NCBI GenBank assembly: GCA_016789005.1
Contig: JAEURA010000074.1
Span: 1 to 33,340 of the forward strand
Length of the DNA: 33,340 bases
DNA from: Anaerolineae bacterium
Lineage (GTDB): Bacteria; Chloroflexota; Anaerolineae; Aggregatilineales; Phototrophicaceae
Direction of reading: 5' to 3'
In this document: one piece after another, positions 26,081 through 33,340 of the stretch
Layout: each line of letters starts with the position of its first letter
How positions within the stretch are numbered: the stretch's first letter is position 1
Translations under genes and position numbers: made by a program
Notes under the pieces: generated by a model
The model's input: the letters and a program-made list of their open reading frames with translations, nothing else
Databases searched by the model: none
What the model was told of the DNA's origin: nothing

Positions 26081-26740
26081 ATGGCAGAGGACATTCGCGC
26101 GCTCATCTTCGACCTGGACGGCGTCATCACTGACACCGTCGAACTGCATTACCGGTCGTGGATTCAGCTTGCCGGCGAAGTGGGGCTGCCCATCCCGGCA
26201 GATTTTCGTGACATGCTGCGCGGCGTATCGCGGCGCGAAAGCCTGAAGCGCCTGCTGAACGGTCACACCGTCGATGAAGAGACCGCCCAGGAGTGGATGC
26301 GGCGCAAGAACATGTACTATCTGGCGTTCATCGCCTTCCTGACGCCAGAGGCGATCCTGCCGGGCATCATGGCGATTCTCGACGATGCCGACCGCCGGGG
26401 AATCAAGAAAGCGGTCGCTTCGTCGAGCATGAACGCCAAGTTCGTGCTGCGCAAGCTGGGCTTGTTCGACCGCATGGACGCTATCTCCGATACCTCAATG
26501 ATCCCGCGCGCCAAGCCGGAACCGGACCTCTTCATGTGGGCGGCTGGGCGGCTGGGCGTCCTGCCTTCCGAGTCGGTCGTCTTCGAAGACGCCTCCGACG
26601 GTGTACAGGCGGCGCGTGCTGGAGGATTCTGGGTCGTCGGTCTGGGCGACCTGGCGCTGGAGAAGGCGCATGTGCGCTATCCTGACCTGAGCGGAATCTC
26701 GCTGGATGAGATCCTGAAGGCGGTCGCCGCGTTACAATAA
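26081..26740 (+). CDS. HAD hydrolase, beta-phosphoglucomutase-like
   Basis: 219 residues, the normal length. The HAD nucleophile and acid/base are Asp11 and Asp13 in FDLDGVITDT. The cap domain has the beta-phosphoglucomutase signatures HYRSWIQLA and LRGVSRRESLKRLL. AVASSSMNAKFVLRKLGL, KPEPDLFMWAA and VVFEDASDGVQAA complete the core. Such enzymes interconvert beta-glucose 1- and 6-phosphate after disaccharide phosphorolysis; a simple sugar-phosphate phosphatase is the alternative, and no sugar phosphorylase is present here. AGGGGGAA lies just before the ATG. The last codons (TTA CAA TAA) overlap the promoter element of the next gene. Confidence 0.85.
   Translation: MAEDIRALIFDLDGVITDTVELHYRSWIQLAGEVGLPIPADFRDMLRGVSRRESLKRLLNGHTVDEETAQEWMRRKNMYYLAFIAFLTPEAILPGIMAILDDADRRGIKKAVASSSMNAKFVLRKLGLFDRMDAISDTSMIPRAKPEPDLFMWAAGRLGVLPSESVVFEDASDGVQAARAGGFWVVGLGDLALEKAHVRYPDLSGISLDEILKAVAALQ
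26733..26738 (+). promoter_or_regulatory. TACAAT -10-like element
   Basis: GCGTTACAAT overlaps the end of the preceding gene and lies 31 bases before the ATG at 26770. There is no clear -35. Confidence 0.4.
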
Positions 26741-26769
26741 AGGCATCGTCATCCCTTATGGGGGGTATG

Positions 26770-28470
26770 ATGCGGATCATCGCATGCGCTGTCCTCGTCC
26801 TGTTCGTGATGTTCCCCGGCGGCTTCGCCGCCCTGGCGCAGGACTCGCCGTCCGGCTGGGAACAAGATCTCGATGCGCTGCTTGGGGAGATCTCCGAGCA
26901 TCCCAACCCTTTCGCCCACATCTCCGAAGCGGCATTCACCGCCGAGGTCGAGGCGGTGCGCGCCGCCCTGCCGGGCATGACCGACGGTCAGGCTGCCGCC
27001 GCGCTGATGCGGCTGACGGCGCTGCTCAAAGACGCCCATACCACGCTCGCGCCGCCGCTCACGCTGAGCCGGTTTCCCATCGGCTTCGACTGGTTCGGCG
27101 ATGGCGCGTTCATCGTTGCGGCGACCCCGGACCTGCATGACCTGGTGGGGCTGGAGATCGGCGCGATCAACAATCACGCTATGCCTGAAGTCCTCGCCGC
27201 CGTCGAGCCGCTGACCGCCCATGAAGCCGGCAATGACTCCTGGGTCCGGGTGCGCGCCCGCCAGTTCATGATGCTCCCGGAACTGCTTCAGGCGCAGGGT
27301 ATCCTGGATGCGCCCGGCGAGACGACTTTCCTGGTCGGCGTCAACGAGACTCCGTTCACCATCGACCTCGCGCCGGTCCCCGGCGACACGGAACTGACGA
27401 CGCCGGAGGGTTTTACGCTGCCGGAAAGCCAGGTCTTCCTGTACGGCAGGCGCGAAGAGCGGATCGCCCATACCTTCTGGTATCGCTATCTGCCGGAAAG
27501 CGATCAGCTTTACATCCAGTTCAACACCCTTTCCGACGAGACCTATCTGACGCTGTTCACCCGCCGCCTGCTGGTCTTCCTGGAGGCGCAGCCGGTGCGC
27601 CAGGTCATCCTCGACATCCGCAACAACGCCGGCGGCGACAATTCGCTGATCAACCCGCTCTACGGCGGATTGAACCAGAAGCTTGACCTGTCTGCGGTGG
27701 GGGCGCTGGTCGGCATCATCGGACGGCGGACGTTCTCTTCGGGCAACATCGTGGCGCTGCAGCTGCGCGACGGCGCGGCGGGCACATCGATGTTCGAGGC
27801 GGGACTGGGCGCGGCGCTGGTCGGCGAGCCGACGGGCAACGCGGTCAACGTCTACGGGCAGATCGTCCGCACGACTCTGCCGCATTCGGGCATGGTCGGG
27901 ACGCGCTCCACCCGCTTCTTTCAGTTTGCCGACGCCGACGCCCCGGCGGTTTTCCCCGACATCTTCGTGCAGATGAACGGCGCAGATTTCTTCGCCGGGC
28001 GCGACCCAGTGCTCGAGGCAGCGCTGACGGCGCGTCCGCCGGTTGCAGCGGCGGGACTGCTGAGCGTGCTTAACCTGCTGAACGGGGTTGGCGATTTGAT
28101 CGCCGTGGGCGCGGCGGCGTTGAGCGGGCTGGCGCTTCTTCCGGCGCGACCCCGCCGTCCGGATCGCCTGCGCATCGCGGTGTCGCGGCTGGCAAAGCTG
28201 TCGGTGATCGGCAGCGCTGCGGCGACTCTTGGAGTTACCGGCATGGTGCTGACGCTCATCGTCGGTGGGATCGATCATCCTTTTGGCTATACCGTGCTGC
28301 CGGAAAGCGCGGTCTGGTGGGAACGGCTGAGCTGGCTGCTGCCAGCAGGCGCTGTTCTCGCCCTCGCTGCCATCGCGGTCTGGGCAACGCGCGCCTGGTC
28401 GCTGCGCACGTCAATCCATCTAACCCTGCTGGCAGCGGCGTTTCTGGCGGCATGGGTGTGGTTCATGTAG
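26770..28470 (+). CDS. S41-like protease with C-terminal membrane helices
   Basis: 566 residues from the ATG at 26770, just after GGGGGG; ATGs at 26758 and 26767 are alternatives. A signal peptide (MRIIACAVLVLFVMFPGGFA, cleaved near LAQ) precedes a secreted domain resembling tail-specific proteases: DAHTTLAPPL, LYIQFNTLSDE, VILDIRNNAGGDN and the serine segment GRRTFSSGNIVAL, with Ser323/Ser324 as nucleophile candidates. VGEPTGNAVNVYG follows. No PDZ domain is seen and I could not place the catalytic lysine with confidence. The last 130 residues have about four hydrophobic helices, unusual for S41 proteins. The substrate is unknown. Confidence 0.8.
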   Translation: MRIIACAVLVLFVMFPGGFAALAQDSPSGWEQDLDALLGEISEHPNPFAHISEAAFTAEVEAVRAALPGMTDGQAAAALMRLTALLKDAHTTLAPPLTLSRFPIGFDWFGDGAFIVAATPDLHDLVGLEIGAINNHAMPEVLAAVEPLTAHEAGNDSWVRVRARQFMMLPELLQAQGILDAPGETTFLVGVNETPFTIDLAPVPGDTELTTPEGFTLPESQVFLYGRREERIAHTFWYRYLPESDQLYIQFNTLSDETYLTLFTRRLLVFLEAQPVRQVILDIRNNAGGDNSLINPLYGGLNQKLDLSAVGALVGIIGRRTFSSGNIVALQLRDGAAGTSMFEAGLGAALVGEPTGNAVNVYGQIVRTTLPHSGMVGTRSTRFFQFADADAPAVFPDIFVQMNGADFFAGRDPVLEAALTARPPVAAAGLLSVLNLLNGVGDLIAVGAAALSGLALLPARPRRPDRLRIAVSRLAKLSVIGSAAATLGVTGMVLTLIVGGIDHPFGYTVLPESAVWWERLSWLLPAGAVLALAAIAVWATRAWSLRTSIHLTLLAAAFLAAWVWFM

Positions 28471-28502
28471 CACCCGCCGCGTAGGGCTGTTGCAAAGTGC
28501 AA

Positions 28503-28573
28503 TCCTCACCCCTGCTGCGCTGCGCTTAGCTTCCCCTCTCCATGACAATGGAGAGGGGATTGAGGGGTGAGGA
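28503..28573. repeat. Nested inverted repeat, REP/MITE-like
   Basis: Outer arms TCCTCACCCCT (28503-28513) and AGGGGTGAGGA (28563-28573) are perfect complements. Inside, a 12-bp stem (28532-28543 with 28548-28559, core CCCCTCTCCAT) closes a 4-base loop. It sits in the 28471-28691 gap between genes. The CCTCACCCC / CCCCTCTCC composition is typical of interspersed non-coding repeats in some Chloroflexota and cyanobacteria, from memory. Confidence 0.75.
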
Positions 28574-28642
28574 CAGCTCGGATTGGAGGTTGCCCCTGAT
28601 TTTGCAGAAGCCCTGGTCCGCCGCGCCGCCCTGTGGCAACGG

Positions 28643-28651
28643 TGTTACAAT
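28643..28651 (+). promoter_or_regulatory. Extended -10 promoter element
   Basis: TGTTACAAT, the same sequence as at 25100-25108. The start site would be near 28658, 34 bases before the ATG at 28692, which argues against an in-frame ATG at 28650. Confidence 0.5.
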
Positions 28652-28691
28652 GACGGCGATTATCGGGGGTCTTTCTGGACGGGGTCGTTTC

Positions 28692-29546
28692 ATGCACCCC
28701 TTGATTCGTGAAGCCATCGGGCACACACTTGGTCAGCCGGTGGTCGAGTCCGGACTGCTGCGCGGCGGCATGGTCGGCGCGGTCTACTGGGCATGCCTGG
28801 CTGATGAGCAGATCATCGTCGCCAAAGTGGGCGAGACCGCCGAGGCGCGTCTGGATGTCGAAGGCGAGATGCTGCGCTACCTGCGGCGCTTCAGCCGCCT
28901 GCCTGTGCCAGAAGTGTTCCACGCTGAACCGGCGCTGCTGGTCATGGAATACGTACCCGGCGAGAACCGGATCAGCGACAGTGTGCAGGAGCATGCCGCC
29001 GACCTGATGGCGGCGCTGCACGGGATCACCTCGAGCGGCTTCGGACTGGACTTCGACACGCTGATCGGCGGGCTGCGTCAGCCGAACCCCTGGAGTGACG
29101 ACTGGATCGACTTCTTTCGCGATCAGCGGCTCCTCTACATGGCGGATGTGGCGCTGCGCGCCGGCGTCCTGCCGCTGGCGGTGCGCCGGCGCATCGATGC
29201 GCTGGCGGCGCGGCTGGAGGATTGGCTGATCGAGCCGGAACATCCCGCGCTCATTCACGGCGATCTGTGGACGGGCAACATCCTGGCGTTTGACGGCGCG
29301 GTCGCCGCCTTCATCGACCCGGCGATCTACTATGCCGACCCGGAAATCGAGCTGGCGTTCACCACCCTGTTCGGCACGTTTGACGATGGGTTCTTCGTGC
29401 GTTACGCGGAGCAGCGCCCGATTCAACCCGGCTTTTTCGAAGAACGGCGCGATCTCTATAATCTCTATCCTCTGCTGGTACACGTGCGGCTGTTCGGCGG
29501 GCATTACGTCGATGCCGTCGAACGAACGCTGGATAAATACGACTGA
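28692..29546 (+). CDS. Fructosamine kinase family protein
   Basis: 284 residues, close to the family length. FN3K-type kinases phosphorylate fructosamines or ribulosamines (protein-bound or free Amadori sugars) at the 3-hydroxyl. The aminoglycoside-phosphotransferase-like fold is evident: LRGGMVGAVYWA (nucleotide loop), IIVAKVGE (Lys), LVMEYVPGE (hinge), the catalytic HGDLWTGNIL (189-198; Asp191) and the metal-binding FIDPAIYYADPEIELA (Asp209). LYNLYPLLVHVRLFGGHY near the end is characteristic of fructosamine kinases. The aldolase gene begins 14 bases later, so the two are probably cotranscribed. The natural substrate may be a free sugar amine. Confidence 0.88.
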   Translation: MHPLIREAIGHTLGQPVVESGLLRGGMVGAVYWACLADEQIIVAKVGETAEARLDVEGEMLRYLRRFSRLPVPEVFHAEPALLVMEYVPGENRISDSVQEHAADLMAALHGITSSGFGLDFDTLIGGLRQPNPWSDDWIDFFRDQRLLYMADVALRAGVLPLAVRRRIDALAARLEDWLIEPEHPALIHGDLWTGNILAFDGAVAAFIDPAIYYADPEIELAFTTLFGTFDDGFFVRYAEQRPIQPGFFEERRDLYNLYPLLVHVRLFGGHYVDAVERTLDKYD

Positions 29547-29560
29547 CGAAAGCGAGAATC

Positions 29561-30847
29561 ATGGATTTCAACCTGCTAGCCCCCCGTGAACAGATTTCGC
29601 GCCTCATGGGACGCCTCTACGCCGCTGGGCTGACCAATCTTTCCGGCGGGAACCTGTCGATCAAGGACAGTGACGGCAGCATCTGGATCACCCCATCGGG
29701 CATCGACAAGGCGACGCTGACGCCCAACGACATCATGTGCCTGCTGCCCGACGGCACGATCACAGGACCGCATAAGCCGTCGTTGGAGTATCCGTTTCAC
29801 CGCGCCATCTACGAGCGCCGCCCGGACCTGCGCGCCGTCGTCCATGCCCACCCCGCTGCGCTGGTGACCTTCAGCCTCGCCCGCATCATCCCGGATACGC
29901 GCATCATCCCGCAGGCGATGCGGGTGTGCGGGCGTGTCGGCTATGCGCCCTATGCCACGCCGGGCAGCGAGGCACTCGGAACGCAGATCGCCCAGGCGTT
30001 CGCCAATGGCTTCGACAGCGTGCTGCTGGAGAATCACGGCGCGGTCGCCGGCGGCGGGTCGCTCCTCGAAGCCTATCAGCGTATGGAGACGCTCGATTTC
30101 TGTGGGCGGACCCTCCTGCGCGCCCGTGCCATCGGCTCCCCGCACAGCCTGACCGATGAACAGCTCGCCATCTTCGACATCGATATCGACCAGATGCCGG
30201 AATTCGATGTCGAAGAACACAGCAGCCTGGAACGCGAACTGCGGACCCAGATCTCGGTCATCCTGAACCGCGCCTGCGAGCGCCAGCTGATGATCTCCAC
30301 CGAAGGGGTGATCTCGGCGCGGTTGGACGAGACCAGCTTTCTGATCACGCCGACCGGGCAGGACCGCCGCAATGTCGCCAATGACGCCCTGGTGCTGATC
30401 CGCGATGGCGCGCGCGAACGGGGCAAGCTGCCCAGCCGGGCGGTGACGATGCATCAGGCGATCTACGCCAGACACCCCACCGTGAACGCCATCATCACCG
30501 CGCAGCCGCCCAATGCCACCGCCTACGCCGTCACCGCCGCCCGCTTCGATACGCGCCTCATCCCGGAAAGCTACGTCATGCTGCGCGACGTGCCGCTGCT
30601 GCCGTATGGTTCGCCCTATACCGCGCCGGCGATGGTGGCAGAGACGGTTTCGGCGCGCAACCCGGTGGCGCTGATTCAGAACGACGCTGTGCTGACGCTG
30701 GGTGGTTCGGTGCTGCAAGCCTTCGACCGCCTGGAAGTGCTGGAGCTGAGCGCGCGCGCCCTGATCGACACGCTGCTCCTGGGCGAGCTTCAGCCGATGG
30801 ATGATGCGGCGCTGGAAGATCTGCGCCACGCCTTCGCCCTGGAATAG
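29561..30847 (+). CDS. Tandem class II aldolase, second domain degenerate
   Basis: 428 residues, twice the length of a normal class II aldolase (FucA/AraD fold). Residues 1-205 are an intact domain: GLTNLSGGNLSIKD, WITPSGIDK, Glu76 (SLEYPFHRAIYE, the position of the FucA catalytic Glu), zinc ligands His95/His97 (HAHP) and His159 (ENHGAV). Residues about 225-420 repeat the fold, but the HxHP site is now AQPP (314-317) and NHG is QNDAV, so it cannot hold zinc the same way. The enzyme probably cleaves or epimerises a phosphorylated sugar with one active half. The ATG follows AAGCGAGAATC, a weak ribosome site, with likely coupling to the kinase gene in front. Confidence 0.88.
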   Translation: MDFNLLAPREQISRLMGRLYAAGLTNLSGGNLSIKDSDGSIWITPSGIDKATLTPNDIMCLLPDGTITGPHKPSLEYPFHRAIYERRPDLRAVVHAHPAALVTFSLARIIPDTRIIPQAMRVCGRVGYAPYATPGSEALGTQIAQAFANGFDSVLLENHGAVAGGGSLLEAYQRMETLDFCGRTLLRARAIGSPHSLTDEQLAIFDIDIDQMPEFDVEEHSSLERELRTQISVILNRACERQLMISTEGVISARLDETSFLITPTGQDRRNVANDALVLIRDGARERGKLPSRAVTMHQAIYARHPTVNAIITAQPPNATAYAVTAARFDTRLIPESYVMLRDVPLLPYGSPYTAPAMVAETVSARNPVALIQNDAVLTLGGSVLQAFDRLEVLELSARALIDTLLLGELQPMDDAALEDLRHAFALE

Positions 30848-30868
30848 AGTCCTGGCGGATGCCTGAAC

Positions 30869-30901
30869 CCGGTCGCCGCCTGTTGGGCTGGCGGCGACCG
30901 G
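30869..30901. terminator. Perfect 12-bp hairpin after the aldolase gene
   Basis: CCGGTCGCCGCC (30869-30880) pairs exactly with 30890-30901 around a 9-base loop. It follows the aldolase stop by 21 bases. There is no T-run, so it is a weak or factor-dependent terminator at best. Confidence 0.5.
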
Positions 30902-30924
30902 CGTGAAAACAGCGCCTACGGCTA

Positions 30925-30953
30925 TTGCGAACTCTGGCGAAATACACCACAAT
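30925..30953 (+). promoter_or_regulatory. Promoter of the CUT1 transporter operon
   Basis: TTGCGA (30925-30930) and CACAAT (30948-30953) are 17 bases apart. The start site would be near 30960, leaving a leader of about 68 bases before the ATG at 31028. No lac-like operator was seen here. Confidence 0.5.
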
Positions 30954-31027
30954 CTGCCATGAATGCGGAGCTTTTTCGCAGGTCAATTCAACGATTGTCT
31001 TTGGGTATGTTCGTTCAGGAGCCTTAC

Positions 31028-32263
31028 ATGCATAGCCGACGTTTCCCCCGTCTCATCACCTTAGCTGTCGTCCTCATGCTCATCCTTGGCGCGGCGCTGC
31101 CAGGGCTGGCGCAGGAGAACAAGATCACCTTTCTGACCCCCGCCTGGGGCGTGCCGCCGAACGAGGAAGCACTGCGCGCCTTCGAAGCCGAGACCGGCAT
31201 TACCGTCGAGATTCAGTCGGTACAGATGGCGGATCTGTTCAGCCGTGTGCAGATCGCCTCTGCATCCGGTCAGGCTGCCGCCGATGTCATCTTTCTGACC
31301 GAGGAAGCGCCATCGAACATCGTCGCTACCGGCAACCTGCTGGCGCTCAATGACCTGATCGCCGGCGTCGATACCAGCGACTTCACCCAGCTCGACTTCT
31401 GGACGGTCGATGGCATGACCTATGGTTTCCCGGTCTATTCGCAGCTGGTCATGATGGATTACAACGCTGCCCGTCTCGCCGAAGCCGGCTTCGATGCGCC
31501 GCCCGCCACCTGGGCAGAGCTGACCGACATGGCGAAGGCGCTCAAGGAACAGGGGCTGGACGAGTATCCTGTAGCGATGGGCGCTATCGACTGGTCATGG
31601 TATCTGATGGCGCTGTCGATGGGCGACCCGATGTTCGATGACGACCTGAACCCGGTCTTCGCCGATGAAGGCTCGAAGGGGCGCGAAGCGATGGCGCTGC
31701 TGATGAGCTACTTCGCCGAGGGGCTGATCAGCCCGGAGATGCTCGCCGGCTCGATCAACCAGCACGCGCTGTTCTGGAGCGGCGTGGGCACGTTCCACCA
31801 GGGCTGGCAGGGATCGGTGCGCGTCGCCAATAACCCTGACACCTCGCAGCAGGCTCCCAATGCCGAGTATCTGCCGCTGCCCGAAGTCGGCAATACCTGG
31901 AGCTTCCCGGCAGGGCTGGGCATCGACGCCAACTCCGCCAATGTGGACGCCGCCTGGCAGTTCATCCAGTGGTACACCCAGCCGGCTCAGCAGCAGGCGA
32001 TCTACGCGGCGTTCGGTCTGTATCCGTCGCGCCTGTCTGTCGCCGCCGCGCTGAACGAAGCAGGCGAGATTCAGGGCTACGACGCCATCGTGGCGCAGGC
32101 AGCGAAGGTCGATGAACTGCCTCGTTACGCGCTGTGGTGGGGTCCTTTCACCAATAACGTGACCGAGACTATCCTGGAAGCGGCGCAGACCGGTGCGGAT
32201 GCCAACGCAGTCATCGATCAGCTCGCCGAGACCTGGAACGAACTGCGCGCTGAATACGAATAG
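31028..32263 (+). CDS. Extracellular sugar-binding protein (CUT1 family)
   Basis: 411 residues. The signal peptide is MHSRRFPRLITLAVVLMLIL with cleavage after GLAQ. The mature protein is a family 1 extracellular solute-binding protein (MalE/UgpB-like): KITFLTPAWGVPPNEEALRA, FEAETGITVEIQ, ADVIFLTEEAPSNIVATG near the start, YGFPVYSQLVMMDYN in the middle and WSFPAGLGIDANSANVDAAW later. AGGAG (31017-31021) precedes the ATG; longer in-frame starts at 30959 and 31007 are rejected because the signal peptide would be buried. It feeds the permease at 32441. The sugar is unknown. Confidence 0.92.
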   Translation: MHSRRFPRLITLAVVLMLILGAALPGLAQENKITFLTPAWGVPPNEEALRAFEAETGITVEIQSVQMADLFSRVQIASASGQAAADVIFLTEEAPSNIVATGNLLALNDLIAGVDTSDFTQLDFWTVDGMTYGFPVYSQLVMMDYNAARLAEAGFDAPPATWAELTDMAKALKEQGLDEYPVAMGAIDWSWYLMALSMGDPMFDDDLNPVFADEGSKGREAMALLMSYFAEGLISPEMLAGSINQHALFWSGVGTFHQGWQGSVRVANNPDTSQQAPNAEYLPLPEVGNTWSFPAGLGIDANSANVDAAWQFIQWYTQPAQQQAIYAAFGLYPSRLSVAAALNEAGEIQGYDAIVAQAAKVDELPRYALWWGPFTNNVTETILEAAQTGADANAVIDQLAETWNELRAEYE

Positions 32264-32294
32264 ACTCGCCGGGGCAGGACCGATCGACTGAAGT

Positions 32295-32332
32295 GGGCGA
32301 CGGAACGCCAGGTACTGCGCGAACCGTCGCCC
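32295..32332 (+). promoter_or_regulatory. Hairpin between binding protein and permease genes
   Basis: GGGCGACGG (32295-32303) pairs with CCGTCGCCC (32324-32332) around a 20-base loop in the 177-base gap. There is no T-run. It may lower expression of the permease relative to the binding protein. Confidence 0.4.
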
Positions 32333-32440
32333 CACCCAGCGCAGTAATTGCGGCATGATGCGGCGGTCGTCCGGACAGCCGTCAACGCGGCTTCGGCGAC
32401 CGCCTGACCCCTAACGAGTTGGTTCGAGGAGCTTTGCAGC

Positions 32441-33340
32441 ATGTTCCAGGGACGCCGCGCGGCGACGCAGGACGCCATCTTCGTGATGACCATCCTCGTG
32501 CCCATGATCCTCGTGGTCGCTCTGCTGATCTATTACCCCGCCATCGATACCTTCAGCACCAGCCTCACCAATCGCAACCTGCGCCTGAACAACCGCCCGA
32601 CCGAATTCATCCAGTTCGAAAACTACGCTTACCTGCTGCAAAACGACGAGTTCTGGGAAGTGACCGGGCGCAGCTTCATGGTCGTCGCCATCGTCCTGCC
32701 GATGGAGCTGGTAATCGCCCTGAGCGCGGCGCTGCTGCTCAACGAACGTTTCTACGGACGGGCGGTGGTGCGGACGCTGGCGATTCTGCCCTGGATGGTC
32801 CCGCCGGTGGTCAATGGCTTCCTGTGGGGCTGGCTGCTGAACGGTGAGTATGGCGCGCTGAACGGGCTTCTGTACCAGTTCGGCATCATCCGCGAGTATC
32901 AGTACTGGCTGCAAGAACCTTCGACCCAAATCATCTGGGTGGCGGTGGTCCAAAGCTGGACGCGCTTCGCCTTCCCGACCATCGTGCTGCTGGCGGGCTT
33001 GCAGGGCATCCCCGACGATCTGTACGAGGCGGCGCGTGTCGATGGCGCGAACAGCCTGCAGCGCTTTCTGCGCATCACTTTTCCGCTGCTGCTGCCCTCG
33101 TTCGCCGTCGCCCTGGTGGTCGAGTTCATCGCCTCGTTCCAGATTTTCGACGTGGTGTGGACGCTGACGGCGGGGGGTTCGGCAGGCGGGTCGATCAATC
33201 CCTTCACCAAGACGCTCATGCTCTACAACTACGAGATCGTCTTCCGCGATCTGCGCATTGGTCGCGGCGCGGCGCTGAGCTACCTGATCCTGCTGATGTC
33301 CATTGGCGTTGGCTTCATCTTCATCCGACGCCTCTACAAC
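32441..33340 (+). CDS. CUT1 sugar ABC transporter permease, 3' end missing
   Basis: The first 300 residues of a MalF/UgpA-type permease; the frame is still open at the window end. GAGGA lies 10 bases before the ATG. Helices begin at about residue 12 (FVMTILVPMILVVALLIYY) and five more follow. The EAA loop that contacts the ATPase is present (YEAARVDGANSLQRFLRITF). LPWMVPPVVNGFLWGWLL and the late LRIGRGAALSYLILL are typical. The protein is probably complete except for the last few residues. A second permease (MalG-type) should follow. The ATPase is not in view and may be shared, as is common for CUT1 systems. Confidence 0.9.
   Translation, partial: MFQGRRAATQDAIFVMTILVPMILVVALLIYYPAIDTFSTSLTNRNLRLNNRPTEFIQFENYAYLLQNDEFWEVTGRSFMVVAIVLPMELVIALSAALLLNERFYGRAVVRTLAILPWMVPPVVNGFLWGWLLNGEYGALNGLLYQFGIIREYQYWLQEPSTQIIWVAVVQSWTRFAFPTIVLLAGLQGIPDDLYEAARVDGANSLQRFLRITFPLLLPSFAVALVVEFIASFQIFDVVWTLTAGGSAGGSINPFTKTLMLYNYEIVFRDLRIGRGAALSYLILLMSIGVGFIFIRRLYN

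Noticed and set aside
28650..28691. Upstream ATG (28650) extending the fructosamine kinase
   Set aside because: It overlaps the extended -10 element, and the family N-terminus matches the start at 28692.
30959..31027. Longer start for the CUT1 binding protein
   Set aside because: It would place 23 extra residues before an otherwise normal signal peptide; AGGAG supports the ATG at 31028.
1..33340. tRNA, rRNA, transposase or phage genes
   Set aside because: None was recognised by reading; a covariance-model or profile search would be needed to exclude small RNAs.

Overview
The window looks like chromosomal DNA of a high-GC, free-living heterotroph, most likely a Chloroflexota of the Anaerolineae type. 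This is an inference from gene style: single-domain and tandem sugar ABC transporters, a serine/threonine kinase with Ala/Thr-rich ectodomain repeats, a TIR-TPR membrane protein and a dockerin protein. No rRNA or tRNA gene, CRISPR array or transposase was seen. No gene-free stretch exceeds about 270 bases.

Region 1 (1-4999) opens with a truncated GlcG/HbpS-like gene on the minus strand. Divergent from it is a pentose operon: Gfo/Idh/MocA oxidoreductase, ribulokinase AraB, ribulose-5-phosphate 4-epimerase AraD and a LacI-family repressor. Region 2 (5118-9483) holds a secreted repeat protein ending in a dockerin module, a small membrane protein, and a response regulator/histidine kinase pair. 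Region 3 (9484-18877) starts with a FucI/AraA-type isomerase and a DUF4380-like protein, followed by two complete CUT2-type sugar ABC transporters in tandem.

Regions 1 and 3 appear to form one regulon. Each begins with a sigma70-like promoter (TTGGCA-N17-CATAAT and TTGACA-N17-TTTAAT) followed at once by a near-perfect 16-bp palindrome of the form TGTGA-R-S-GT-TCACA. The LacI-family protein carries the YQTVSR recognition helix of E. coli LacI, and the palindromes resemble the lac operator. The likely scheme is import by the two transporters, isomerisation by the FucI-like enzyme in place of classical AraA, phosphorylation by AraB and epimerisation by AraD to xylulose 5-phosphate.

Region 4 (18897-25046, minus strand) encodes an M50-like membrane protease, a 1123-residue transmembrane Ser/Thr kinase with a very long ectodomain ending in two lectin-like folds, and a TIR-TM-TPR protein. 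This is the most unusual part of the window and a candidate signalling or self-defence module. Region 5 (25115-30847, plus strand) has an endonuclease-IV-like TIM barrel protein, a beta-phosphoglucomutase-like HAD hydrolase, an S41-like protease with C-terminal membrane helices, a nested inverted repeat, a fructosamine-kinase-like enzyme and a two-domain class II aldolase whose second half has lost its metal ligands. Region 6 (31028-33340) is the start of a CUT1 sugar ABC operon: solute-binding protein, then a permease cut by the window end.
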